Source: Sophora flavescens
Lineage: Eukaryota > Streptophyta > Magnoliopsida > Fabales > Fabaceae
Reading direction: 5' to 3'
Length of the DNA: 64,000 nucleotides
Assembly (NCBI GenBank): GCA_030762895.1
Contig: CM061063.1
Location: 74,831,836-74,895,835 of the forward strand
This document shows, piece by piece, positions 1 to 11,014 of the stretch; positions within the stretch are counted from its first letter, which is position 1, and every line of letters begins with the position of its first letter. The notes beneath the pieces were generated by a model, which had not been told where the DNA came from, made no database searches, and was given only the letters and a program-made list of their open reading frames with translations. The translations under genes and the position numbers were made by a program.

Positions 1-84
1 AACCTATGTCTACATTGTCATCTTCTAATCACATTCTATCAAGAAAAATAATTTCGTACCATCTCAATCCAGCATGATGGATAC
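1..84 (+). repeat. Direct repeat copy A (84 bp), mate at 385-468
   Basis: Positions 1-84 and 385-468 match at all but one position (C versus T at the tenth base), with 300 bp between. The duplicated block begins AACCTATG and ends GATGGATAC. It lies inside the Helitron remnant and may be an old internal duplication or a filler-DNA event. Neither copy has a clear open reading frame. Confidence 0.85.
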
Positions 85-384
85 GGTACTGAAGACCAAC
101 TCAAAGATACATCCCCCTTCAATTTCCACAGCTGTTGCAAGGATTCATAGAAAATGTGTTATATATAATAAGAGGCAACGAATGAATGTAGTTAATAATG
201 GTATCCATACTTCCTATTTTTAATTATAATTTTATACTTAATTAATTTAAAATGCTACCAATCATTTGTAAGTATATTTTATGTTTGTTTTTTTTTCCTG
301 GAATTTTTAGGCATCGATTTCGAAGGAAAAAAAATACGAGGACATCAAAAGCAGATAATAGATTCTAGAGGAATTGTCAAAAGC

Positions 385-468
385 AACCTATGTTTACATT
401 GTCATCTTCTAATCACATTCTATCAAGAAAAATAATTTCGTACCATCTCAATCCAGCATGATGGATAC
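385..468 (+). repeat. Direct repeat copy B (84 bp), mate at 1-84
   Basis: Second copy of the 84-bp block, one mismatch from copy A. After position 468 the sequences diverge at once. Confidence 0.85.
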
Positions 469-874
469 AACATCCAATCAATCATGTACGAACTTCAATT
501 ATTATTGTCATTTTGGTTATATGCAGACGATGGTTTTGTATTAATCATTTCACCTACTAACTTTTGTGACATTTCTATCAAATGCATCCAAGTAATGCTT
601 CTTCCAGTGGTTTTAGCATCAATCTTCCATCTCCATCTTCTAATAACATGTTAACTCCTACTCCCACGACAACAACAAATGAAAGTCTCTTATTGAACTC
701 AAACCAAATGACACTAATGGATCTATTTGTTAAAGGAGAAACTACATGTACTAAAGGAATTAATCATTTTACAGACTTTTTTTGTGCAACTATTCTTAAT
801 TGAAAATATTTGGATTCACAGATTTGTTAGATTTTAGAGGACCAACTTTTACTTGTAGTTTTTGTTAAGCCATT

Positions 875-1564
875 ATGTGGTGTGAAGAGCGTTCTAATAA
901 AGCAAGAACCAGCAAAAATTCTAAATTTAGCCTATGTTACTTGAAGGGAAAGATTGAAGAAAAACCTCCAGAATTATTGTGGAATTTGATGACTGATCGA
1001 GATCCAAATCCAAAAATTTCAAAGATAACATAAGAGCATATAACAGTATGTTTGCATTTACTTCTATGGGAGGAAATGTATAAACCTCGATTAATAATGG
1101 ATCCGGTCTACCTCAGTTTATCCTCAGTGGTCAAAATTTTCACCACATCGGTAGCTTGATACCAGCAGATTCCACTTCACCTAGATTTGCTCAACTCTAC
1201 ATTTATGATACTGAAAACGAGTGTAATAATCGAATGAAAAATTTCAGGTATGGATCACAACTTGATTTACATTCCAAGGATGAATCTAATACCTTCAGAT
1301 ATTGGAATGTCTTTCAAGTTTCAAAGAAGACAATTTCCTATATCTCTCTGTTTTGCCATGACAATAAACAAAAGTCAAGGAAAATCTTTATCTCATGTTG
1401 GATTGTTTCTTCCTAAACTAGTTTTCTCTCATGGACAACTTTATGTTGCACTTTCTAGAGTCAGGTCGAGGAAGGGGTTGAAGATACTAATTTTGGATGA
1501 AGATGAAAATGTGTCTGGTGTTACACAAAATGTTGTATATAAAGAAGTTTTTGAAAATTTGTAG
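875..1564 (+). pseudogene. Helitron Rep-helicase pseudogene (N-terminal domain fused to PIF1 C-terminus)
   Basis: From about 875 the translation resembles the Helitron_like_N domain: an EEKPPELLWNL stretch, then across frame changes a GQNFHHIGSLIPAD segment and FAQLYIYDTENE around 1190-1215. At about 1250 the reading jumps into the extreme C-terminus of a PIF1-type DNA helicase in another frame: FPISLCFAMTINKSQG and GQLYVALSRVRS, the last helicase motifs, ending at a TAG at 1562-1564. The replication-initiator (HUH) domain and helicase motifs I-IV, normally well over 1,000 residues, are absent. It cannot encode an active transposase. The family assignment rests on remembered motif similarity. 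Confidence 0.75.
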
Positions 1565-2210
1565 AAGTTGCCTCTAATGAAGTCGACACTCCAAAAGCTT
1601 TTGTCTTGAATAGTTCGATATATTCTTTTCACTTTTCAACTGTTATTTAACCTTTTTTATTTTATATATTTTAATATTTTAATGTATTTATATTTTATAC
1701 AAACAATAAAAACACAGAGGCTTAACTAAATTGTTTTTTGTTAAAAATTTGGTTCATTCCGTACTTTTTAATTGCCAGAAAATTAGGAACTTATTCCGAT
1801 AAAAAGATTAAATCAATCATTCAAATTTGATTAAACCATTAAATCTCTTTATCATATATCAAAATCTTCTATGATTATTTATTTACGTAAAATCAAGCAC
1901 TCATTCACATTTGTTCGTAGTTACTAACTTCCATACAAGGATCAATCTCTACGTTAACGGATTTTTCATTTATTAATTGATGTTGTAATTTTTTTATTAG
2001 TTAATTATATTAAATTTCCTCTAAAAAATGTATATTGTAGACACTTTTTATGTTTATTTCATAGAATTTTATGTTATACGTTTATCAACCACTTATTATT
2101 CTAAATTTAATTAACTATTTCTATATTTTAGATATTAAAAAAGCACCTATATAACTAATTTTTACTTTTATAAAAATTATTCCCCTGCAACGCACGGGGT
2201 CAGTTGCTAG

Positions 2211-3360
2211 TCCATTTATATGTGATGGTATTGACTTCCAACACAATCATCCATCCAATTAGGCCGCTCCAAAGTAAGCTTCAACAGGCCACTCTTACAC
2301 AACCATCCTGCTTCTAGAGACCAGAATCATCTCTATATTTTTCTGTCCATAACTTCCTTGCATCGTCAAAATTGAACATGATTGTCCAACTCTACTATAT
2401 AATATGGAAAGAAGGGGGGAAAACGATCAATCTCAAACAAATTTAATTACACTTACATCATCAAAAGTTCTCAGAAAACTATACAATATATCAAGGAGAT
2501 ACAAGCAAAATAAATTAATGTGCAAAATTTTATGTTACATCAAATTATACAGTAATATGAATCTTTCTAATCAACAATATTTATTTCTCTGTTTTTTCCG
2601 AAGATTTCAAGTCTCAACGCTCATTAGAAAAGAAAATTAAGGGGAAAAAAGTAAAATCAGCGCAACATATTCTAAACAAGAAAATTAAAGGGGAAGAAGT
2701 AGTTAATTCAAGTCAATAGTCCGCAAAGATGGACTCGAATTAGACATACGAACTATACCTGTTTGATTTTTGTTGAGGTTCTGGAAGTGCAGCTGAGACG
2801 GGCCCCATCTCCTTCAAGCCTAACAAACAAATAACGTTTCCATTTTTTTTGTGTGTAGGGAACTATCGTAATTAGGGTCTTTGGCTCTCATGTGGATCTT
2901 TTGGGTTCGGTACTAATCTCTGTTTAGGTGCTTAATCACAATTAAGATTCTTCACATCTCCTTCAACGATGTGTTTTATGAACTCAGGTCGTAATTGAGC
3001 CACACCCATATGGTAATAACGTTTCCAATTTGACAAACAAACAAGTGCCGTTTCCAATTTGACAATTAATGCTCTTAAATATTAATATGATATTGGGGGT
3101 ATAATGCTTTGTTTTGTTTTGTCTTTGAATAGATATGAGGGTGCTACTTGGTTGCTACTTATGGGAAACCACAGCTCACTAGTCACCACCCAAGAGAAAG
3201 AGGGAAGCTTGTGGGTTTGCCATTTGTGGTGGGAATGAACAGTTTAAAGCGGACGAGAAAGGAGAAAAAAAAAAGATAGGATATTTGAATAAATGTTTAA
3301 TTTATTACTTAACTAACTAGATAGTTTAATCTTAAAACTACCAGAGACACGTTTCGGTAC
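2211..3360. other. AT-rich intergenic stretch without recognised gene
   Basis: The only open frame of note (2404-2640, 78 codons) is lysine- and asparagine-rich, starts in low-complexity sequence and matches nothing I recognise. A short duplication of CGTTTCCAATTTGACAA occurs near 3027 and 3049. No promoter, tRNA or element ends were found. Confidence 0.5.
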
Positions 3361-3394
3361 ACAACATATTTAAGCTATTCTTCAATATTATTTT

Positions 3395-3480
3395 TTCCAA
3401 ATAAGTTTAAAAAAACTTATTTTATAAGCTTATCTGACAAGCTTATTGAAATAAGTTGAAAGAGTTTATATAATGAGTTT
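3395..3480. repeat. Left part of a probable split MITE (mate 8600-8728)
   Basis: Alternating AAGCTTAT, AATAAGTT and TTATAAGCTTA motifs are typical of a common legume foldback MITE. Similar material recurs at 8600-8728, ending in a CTTTATAAGCTATTCC stretch. Both parts carry the 13-mer AGAGTTTATATAA. They may be two halves of one MITE separated by the nested insertions between, or two independent copies. Confidence 0.35.
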
Positions 3481-3487
3481 AATGACT

Positions 3488-4137
3488 CGTTTGATGGTCA
3501 GGATAAGAGAGATATGATAGGATAAACTATCATATCCTATATGAAACTATTGTTTGATGTTGGCATGATAGGATAAACTAACTCCGTCACCTATCATATC
3601 TTGTCTATCTAGTTAAAATTCTATCCTGAGGGGAGCTGGGTTAGAACTCAACATGATAGAATAAGATGATTTAAAGTATAATAAAGTATAAAAATAATTT
3701 ATATATAAAATAATTAAAATATAATATGATTACCAAAAAAATGTACAATAAAACATAAAATAATAAAAAAATTAATAAATATTTTTTATTTTTATTTGTC
3801 ACAAGGCTAATTTTGTTTCTTTGTATTATTTTAAAAGGCTGAAAAATAAATAAAAAATATTATAATAATTTAACTATATGTAAAGTAAAACCTAAAGATG
3901 AATATTTAAGATTATAAAAAAATCAATTTAAGTTACACAATATTTTAAAAAGTTAAAATATTATATATAATTTTATTATAAGGATAATTTTGTCTTTTTA
4001 TATAATCTTAAAAAATGAAAATTATGAAAAAATAAAATCTAATAAAATATGAAAATACTCAGAACAAAAACGAAAATTTTAAAATTCATACTAAAATTAT
4101 AATGTTATCTAGTTGGTTATCTAGTGGACATCAAACG
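3488..4137. mobile_element. Terminal-inverted-repeat element (about 650 bp, non-coding)
   Basis: The left end CGTTTGATG (3488-3496) is inverted exactly at the right end CATCAAACG (4129-4137), and similarity continues imperfectly inward (GTCAGGATAAG against GTCCACTAGATAA). The interior has repeated ATGATAGGATAAACT motifs in both orientations and an AT-rich core. No transposase is encoded and the superfamily is undetermined. The right TIR was hit by the large LTR sequence that follows, whose target duplication AAACG is the end of this TIR. Confidence 0.55.
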
Positions 4138-5276
4138 TGTAACACCCCAATTTTCGCTGCTTCGTAATATCGGTAATAAATATAAAAAATATATATATTT
4201 TTATCCGAGACTTAGAAAATGATTTTGGATAAACCAAGGTCATTTCCATGTTATACTTATTTTCATAAGTTACAGGAAAGTTTTCGGGTTGAAAATTCAG
4301 ACGGAAATCGGTCTGCCGTTTTCTGTGTTTTCACTAACAGTAAAAGTTTACTGCTCCGAAAACCTAATTTTAATTCGTGAATGAAAGACTTAAGATTTTT
4401 ATTTTATTTCCTACAATTCTGTATTTTTAGAATTATTTTATAAAAAATGAAATAATTTACGTTTTACGGGCAAAATACGTAATCGGGTAAACGACAGAGT
4501 GGATTTTGGAGTTTCCAAGAGCAGAAAAAGAGGTTATCTTAGAATTTTGAGATGATTCATGGGGATGAATCACACTTTTGAGTCTAGAGGATTCTACAAG
4601 GTTAAAATGACAATTTATGGATTTTGCACTTTAGTCCTTGAACTTTCTATTAATGGCACTTTGGGCCCTAAGTTAGTTCCTATGTTTTTCTAAGTGAATT
4701 TGGCCAGAATCCTTGTTCCAAATCCATTAGTGGACCGTGGCCTTAAAGCCCAAATTCCTTGTCCATGGATTAAATTTCATGAAGCTCATTAGAAATCATG
4801 TAAGTTTCCTATGTCATGTTTATGTCTTAAGCATTTTGGTGGGCCGAAATAATTAAATCCAAGCCCAAATTTCCAAGGCCCATGCGCAAGCCCATGAAGG
4901 AGTGGGGGGCTGCCTTTAACTTGGAAGAGTCAAGTTGATTCTTGAAGCTTCCACCATGTTCCACAATGTTCTCCTAAGTTCCACACAATTCTACAATATT
5001 CTCAAGTGTTCCAAAACATTCTAGGTTCTTCCCAAAAAGTCTCAAGAAAATTCAACAAGATGAGTCACATGTGAACACATTAAATGTTGCACATGGTCAT
5101 CATTTCAAACTATTGGAAATTTTCAAAATAGTCCTTATACTTTTGGAATCTTTGCAAAATAGTCCCTATACTTTTGGAATTTTGCAAAATGGTCCCTAGG
5201 AGTTAATTGCACCTAAATCCTTGAAGAAGCCACCTCCTTTCTACTTAATCCCTCAAAAGTGGCGCAGCCACATCCC

Positions 5277-5284
5277 TATAAATA
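5277..5284 (+). promoter_or_regulatory. Putative LTR TATA box
   Basis: TATAAATA in a CCC-flanked context about 1.14 kb inside the giant LTR, followed by a C/T-rich stretch as in plant retrotransposon U3/R junctions. It is the best TATA candidate in the block. Confidence 0.45.
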
Positions 5285-7053
5285 CCCTCCCTCACATTTC
5301 ATTTTCTTCCTATTGCCTTTTGTTTCAAAAACTCAAAAGTTCTAAGTTCATATCATCACTTTGTGAAGCAAGTTCTTGGATTCTCACCTGTCTTTGAACT
5401 TCAAGAGGTGAATCCTATTCTCCTTTCCTAATCATGTCTATGTTCTTCAATAATTTTCATGATTCAAAGTCTATTTCATCTATGTTCATCACTTTTAAGT
5501 TTCTAGATCTATAACTTTGAAAATTCATAACTAATTCTAGAAAAATCCTTTTGACATGAAACCAATTGCTATGATCTTAAAATCATCTCTATTTTCATCA
5601 TCTAGAAGCATGTGATCATGAGAAATTTCTTTCCTTGATTTCTGGACTGGGCCGAATCTATGACAAAATGATGTCCATAGGTTTTGTTTCATTTTCATGT
5701 CTTGATTCATGATTCAATCTTGTAGTACCTTGATAGTTCTTGTATGTAAGTACATAGAAGATCAAAAATCAAACTCTAACCTATTTGTTTCATAAAGGCC
5801 GAAACCCTAGTTCTTGGAACTAGATGAATTTTGTTCAAAGTTTTCATTAATGATCTTGGTAATCAAGCTATTAGTATGTATGCCTAATAAATCCAAGTTG
5901 GTTTATCAAACTAAAAACCCTAGCCCCATGAACATGTTAAGGTCGAATCTAAGTATATGAGAGTTAGGAAGTTTTGAGTTTAAAATTTAATTGTTTAGTC
6001 ACTAATCCATGATCTTGGTTGATTAAGGACCATTAATCCATGACTTAATCATGATTATAAATTTTAGTCACCCAAAACCCCTAGAAGTCGTGACCATGTA
6101 GTAGGGTTTTGGATTTTTTTAGTTTTTTGATTTGTAATTATTTGATTGTAATGGTTGAAGGTTAAGTATAAAGTGGTGTACGTGAGTTTCCGGCTTCCGA
6201 CGAATTAAATTCAACTTGTTGTGAATCTTCGAGAGGTAAGGGGAGCTTACCTGAGGGATTTTCTCAATAATTATTTGCTTGTAGTGTGGTTGATATGATT
6301 TATATGTGGTTGTGGTTAATTGTTTATGTTATTTACGCTGTGTTGTTTATCTGTGTATCGGTGATTAATCTGCTTTTAATTTATTTAATTATCTGCGGTT
6401 GTATATTATGTTGTTATGATGCATGATCTGTCTGGTGATATAATCCTGATGATGTTGTTGAATGATGAATGTTGAATGTTGTTTGAGAGGCCTGACAGTG
6501 GTCAGTGCACAACCGATTAATCAGATAAAAGCTTTAATGAGTTGTGAAAATTATATTCAACGTTTTATGGGGAATATTGGAATATAATAGTGGTGGAAAT
6601 TATTATTTTGGAAAAATAATGAGTTTTGAGCAATATTATTATTTTAATGATTTATTAGTGTAAAAGAAATTTATGAGCCACGGTGAGAGTGTAACCATGA
6701 AATTTTTTTGTACTGCTAATTTTTACGCAAGAAATTTCGAAATATTATAAAAAATTATTTTGTGAAATTAATATTCGAAAATACTTTATAAAAAAAATAA
6801 TACTTAAAAAAATAATAAAAATAAAAGTCAAAGTCAAAGTTTAAAAACATTTTCTTGGAAAATGATAAACGACGCAAATTTCGAAATTATTTACGGTGAA
6901 AGTTTAAAAATAGCAGTACTTATTTTGAGAAGAAGTTTAATTTGAATTGATTCAATTTTTAGAGCTGAAGTTTCAGTAAAAGAGTATTTGATGATTTGAC
7001 GTTTTATAAACGAATTTCGATTAGAAAGGATTTTTGGTAAATAAGTTTTACTT

Positions 7054-7221
7054 AATGACGTAAACGACGATATAGAACTTAGTAACCGAGATGTCGGGGT
7101 ACTAGTGTTCTTATGACGTTATCCTATTTTGGATTTGTTTTTCACAGACAAAAACGACGTAAACGACGATATGGAACTTAGTAACCGAGACGTCGGGGTA
7201 CTAGTGTTCTTATGACGTTAT
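7054..7221 (+). repeat. Tandem pair of about 67-bp direct repeats within giant LTR
   Basis: A unit beginning GACGTAAACGACGATAT and ending TTCTTATGACGTTA occurs at about 7054-7122 and again at about 7155-7221 with only a couple of mismatches, separated by about 32 bp. Both lie in the presumed R-U5 part of the LTR. Confidence 0.8.
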
Positions 7222-7592
7222 AGACTTGGTGTCTAGTAGGTAGACGGTGTGTCTACTTCACGACGTAATAAACGACGGTAAAAGATTTATGATGTTTTTT
7301 ATTACCACGAACCTAAGACTGATTGCAAGGTCTAGGGGTTTCGTGATTGAGCACTCGGACTTTGAGGTCCTGTGTTGTTAATAAAAGTTGTAAAGATGTT
7401 TAAAACGATGATGGGTCATAAGCTTTTGAGAGCTTTGACAAATAAATATATAACACAAAGAAAAGTGTTGAGAATAAAATGTTTTTCTTGCATGCATTTT
7501 GGCAGACGTGCCTACGAGGTTAATCATGATATCTTGATGATGTTCATGTCTCGATGTATTTGTTAATCATGGTATCTTTATGATATTCATGT

Positions 7593-7754
7593 AATCGACG
7601 TATTCATTGTGCCTTTGGGCAATCGACGTACAATGAAATTCATTGTGCCCAAGGCAATCGACGTACAATGAAAAATCCATAAATCGACGTTCTCACTGTT
7701 CCGGACAGTGTGCTATGGTAAAATCGACGTGCCTCTGTTGGCAAAAATCGACGT
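7593..7754 (+). repeat. Six-copy AATCGACGT motif array with hairpins
   Basis: AATCGACGT occurs exactly at 7593, 7621, 7656, 7682, 7722 and 7746, with a partial seventh (AATCGAG) near 7767. The intervals carry small inverted repeats: GTGCC/GGCA units and CACTGTTCCGGACAGTG near 7694. No coding potential. The array is in the downstream part of the giant LTR. Confidence 0.8.
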
Positions 7755-8432
7755 GCCTCTTTTGGCAATCGAGCTTGATCAGCTCATTTTTAAAATGACG
7801 TTGGGGGTCTCCGGAGATTAGGTGTGAATGTTTAGATGATGTGTTGAAGTGTTCATGCATAGTTTTTCAACGTTGATGTTTGGGATGTGAAACCCATTGA
7901 TAAACGATGTGATATAATATGAACGAGTACATTGTTATAGACATGTATATGTGTATATGCCTTCTTTGTGTTTCGCATTTAGTTATGGTGATAAATCCAT
8001 ATATTGGCGTCTCACCCTTATAACCATATCAGAGTCGCACAAGGGGGTATGATCTCTACAAGAAAGAGAAGACTGTCTAGTTCGGGACATGTTGTTGCTG
8101 CTTCTATCGGTTGTAGTGTCTGTTAGTTACGACCAGCTTAGGTCCTATTATGTTTTGAGGATAAAACTAATTATGATTTAGGTGTGAAAACATATGAGGC
8201 ATTATAGTTGTATGGCTTATATACATTGTGTGTTTAAGTGTGATTTGATTACGTTGTTGTGGTTATGAGGTTAAAAGAAAAAGGAAAAAATTTTATCACC
8301 ATATTTTGAAAAGATGAACGTTGAGAAAACATTATTTTCCGAAAGCAACCAGCAAATTAAGTTTTCTTTCCGAAAACGGGTAACCATGTGATGACTCGAG
8401 TTAGGGTGTCACAAAACGTACGAGCCCTAATT

Positions 8433-8594
8433 GCTATATACTATCAGTATAAAGTTTTTTACACTGTCAACCAATTAGAATTCATGGTATAAATGATTTT
8501 TAAGGTGATTAGTAGAGTTAAATATTTTTAGTGATTTGTCAATTTATGATTGGTTGACAATATATAAAACCTTTACATTGTCGGTGCATATCAA
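8433..8594. repeat. MITE with inverted ends (about 160 bp)
   Basis: Left half reads ATACTATCAGTATAAAG then TACACTGTCAACCAAT. The right half is its approximate reverse complement, with ATTGGTTGACAATATA then TTACATTGTCGG. The shared core TGTCAACCAAT is exact. This is a known legume-type foldback MITE as far as I recall; target duplication not resolved. Confidence 0.6.
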
Positions 8595-8728
8595 TTAAAT
8601 ATAAAAGAGTTTATATAAATATCATAAATTATTTTCATAAATTATTTATATAAGTTTATTTCCATAACTTATTCTCATAAATTATGTTCAGAGAAACTCT
8701 TTATAAGCTATTCCAAGCACACCCTAGA

Positions 8729-9282
8729 TATAAATGGACGGAGGGGTACAAATATTGGATATTTGAAGTTTAAAAGATTGAATTGATAAAAAGAATCATA
8801 TTGATAAAAAAAAACCTATATTTAAGGGATTAAAATAAATTTGTACCCTAAGACTCTTTAAAAAAATGAAAAGAAATACATAAAAGTCACATTATCAAAT
8901 ATCAACCGATCTATCCCGGACTCGGATTCGCTCATGCGACCTTCCCATCCAGTGTCCCTGCAACAAGATCCAATGGCTGGTGTGGTGAGTGGGGCTCGAA
9001 TCCAACTGCTGTGATGTGGGGGAAGGACGATCCGACGGTGCATGGGCAACAACAAGAACTCCAGTGGCATGAGCGAATCAGTTTTCGTCTGTCCCGACGC
9101 ACTAACCTTACAATATAGGCATAGCAAGCAATATTTGGATCTAGTTGGGATAATGCAGTCTTTTTTATTTTTGATACTAGGATAATGCAGTCTTTGTTGG
9201 CATGATAATGTATTGCCCCACAGGTTAGCATCAAAACTCAAAAGCACTAAAATGTATGCACATCGTCAAATATATCAAACTA
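8729..9282. other. Intergenic, no recognised gene
   Basis: Overlapping minus-strand open frames (8858-9247 and 8932-9234) have no recognisable domain and use low-complexity sequence. A GATAATGCAGTCTTT motif is repeated near 9150 and 9180. Confidence 0.45.
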
Positions 9283-9608
9283 TTAAGTGTGTATAGTTTC
9301 AAGTTGAAAATGGTCAAAATGGATTATGACCTTTATCAAACATGATTTTAGTAAAAAATGAGATGTTTGATTATTGTCAAGTAGAATTGATTTTGCCTTT
9401 AGAAGCAATTATGACTAGAAGCTACAAAAAGTAGCTTTTGCGTTGAATTGAAAATTTTACTCTAAGTTTTACATTAAACTTGTTTTCAAAATGAAAACAT
9501 CCAAGCATAAATCACTTCACTCCAAACTCAATTCTAACAAAATCAATTTTACAAATCCAATTCTATTCAAAATCAAATTTATCAAATGAGTATCCAAACA
9601 GACGTTAA
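9283..9608. repeat. MITE family A, copy 1 (about 326 bp)
   Basis: Aligns along its length with 11453-11760: both carry TATCAAACATGATTTTA, AGAAGTAGCTTTT-like and TTACATCAAACTTGT-like blocks in the same order and end in a TATCCAAACA segment. Ends resemble TTAAGTGTGT inverted repeats with TAA/TTA target sites, suggesting a Tourist/Harbinger-type MITE. Another MITE abuts it at the terminal TAA. Confidence 0.65.
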
Positions 9609-9836
9609 GAGCCCGTTTGTTTAAGATTAAAAAAATAAATGATTTTGTTACAAAATAATTTAGTATTTTTTTTAGAGATTTTTTTTAAAAATAAAAAAGC
9701 AGAAGCAGGTTTGTGTTTGTTTACAATAAAAAACATTTTTTTTAAAGTAAAGACAAACACACTAAGAGTTAAAAAGGTGATTATTCAGTTAAAAAATGAT
9801 TTGTTTTTAACAAAATAAGCGTTAACAAACGCACTC
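9609..9836. repeat. MITE with TAA target duplication (228 bp), Tourist/Harbinger-like
   Basis: Left end GAGCCCGTTTGTT and right end AACAAACGCACTC are inverted repeats differing at two positions. The 3-bp TAA at 9606-9608 and 9837-9839 is the target duplication. The interior is T/A-rich with no coding sequence. Confidence 0.75.
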
Positions 9837-10090
9837 TAAAACTATAACGTACTGCAAACTTACATCATATTTTTTCTACTTCTTGCTTTAGATGCAACAC
9901 ACAGTGACAGACATACAAGGGCAGAGGTAGTTTTCATTTGTCAAGGGCCCGGTGAAAATTTTATGCAAGGGGTGGTCAATCCATGACATTTCGATCCCCC
10001 CCCCCCCCGCCCCACCACCCCCACCCCATCAAAAAAAATAAAATTACATTGTATAATTTTTTTAGGAAATATAATGGGAGTGACTCCCTC

Positions 10091-11014
10091 TAGGGGTGGA
10101 CAAGACCCGATGGACCGCCCGAACCCAGCCAATCCGTGGTGATTTTTGTAGAAACGGGTGGGTCAAAATGGGTTCTTGAGTAAAAAAATTCGGTTTCATA
10201 TGAATTGTCATGGTCGGGTTCGGTTCTTGAAGATATAACCCATTAGTGTACGAACCCGACCGAACATGTAACTAGAAAAACAATTTTGTTGGTCCTTATG
10301 CCCAATTCTCATAAACCCTAAAGGAGCTTTCATATTAACCTGCATCCAGCCCTTGCACGACTTCTTCCAGTCGCCCACATTTTAGCCTCTCCTTCCTCAA
10401 CGATGCGCAAACCTTCATTCCACTCTCTCAACTCTGAATCCCCCTTCAAGGATAGGTTTCGACGTTTCGTGGTGGCACTCAGGTAGGTGCTGCATGGTGA
10501 TGCTGGGTAGAGATGGTCAGATGAGAGTTCTGCTTCATGGTGGGTTTGTGGCGGAGCGTCGGGAGCTGTTTCGACAGAGAGTGAGCAGAGTTGGTTTCCG
10601 ATTGGCTCCTGCGTGAATAGAAGGCTATCGTGACTATGGTGTTGACGGTGGTTGAGCTTCGATGGCAGATGGAGGTACTCAAGGCTGCACATGGACTAGG
10701 GAGCTGGACAAATTTTTTTTTGTTCAAAGTTGATTTTTTTTGGGATCTTGTTGAATGTTTGGTGTTGAGTATCTTGTTGAAAGATGATTGGGTTCTGAAA
10801 TTTCTTCTCATTTATGAAATTTTTGTTGAAAGAATTTTTCTTAATTTTTTTTATCCTTAACCGTTCCAAACCGACCGCTACTCGCTCAACCCGCATAACC
10901 CGACACCTTCCCTATCCGTTCACCTAAATGGACGAAAATGGATTGAGTATTACCATCTTCGGTTTTGGTAGGATTGAGACTTTTGAGCCCAAATCCGACC
11001 GGTGTCCAGCCCTA
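10091..11014. mobile_element. Non-autonomous hAT element (924 bp)
   Basis: The left end TAGGGGTGGACA and right end TGTCCAGCCCTA are inverted repeats with one mismatch in 12. Flanks ACTCCCTC (10083-10090) and ACACCCTC (11015-11022) are an 8-bp target duplication with one mismatch, as expected for hAT. Subterminal sequence is rich in ACCCG/CGGGT. The interior, about 10,320-10,860, is more complex and holds short open frames on both strands (10330-10692 minus, 120 codons) without recognisable domains; it could be captured host sequence. No transposase. Confidence 0.8.

Larger units (their letters stand above)
1..2210 (+). mobile_element. Helitron remnant, internally deleted, with 3' terminus
   Basis: The right end has the hallmark of a plant Helitron 3' terminus: a GC-rich hairpin at 2182-2199 (CCCC-TGC, loop, GCA, bulged C, GGGG) followed a few bases later by CTAG at 2207-2210, with host T at 2211 as expected for insertion between A and T. 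Upstream are remnants of the Rep/helicase gene in the same orientation. No 5' TC terminus was recognised, so the element may begin left of the window. The coding part is far too short for an autonomous element. Confidence 0.75.
4138..8413 (+). mobile_element. Giant solo LTR (or coding-free LTR element), Ty3/gypsy-type ends, 4.28 kb
   Basis: The block starts TGTAACACCCC and ends GGGTGTCACA, so the ends are imperfect inverted repeats with TG...CA termini. It is flanked by an exact 5-bp direct repeat AAACG (4133-4137 and 8414-8418), the signature of integrase insertion. No long reading frame, primer-binding site or second LTR copy is visible inside, so I read it as one LTR left after unequal recombination. 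A TATAAATA at 5277-5284, followed by a pyrimidine-rich stretch, would be the U3 promoter in this orientation, leaving more than 3 kb of R-U5. Terminal TGTAACACC is usual in plant Ty3/gypsy elements; lineage not determined. Confidence 0.75.

Noticed and set aside
2404..2640. 78-codon open frame, plus strand
   Set aside because: Low-complexity Lys/Asn-rich translation in AT-rich DNA, no homology recognised and no gene context.
7594..7780. CRISPR-like array of short repeats
   Set aside because: Repeats are 9 bp with irregular spacing inside a plant LTR; CRISPR is not expected in a plant nuclear genome.
8858..9247. 129-codon open frame, minus strand
   Set aside because: No domain, overlaps another frame, and begins in repetitive sequence; nothing supports translation.
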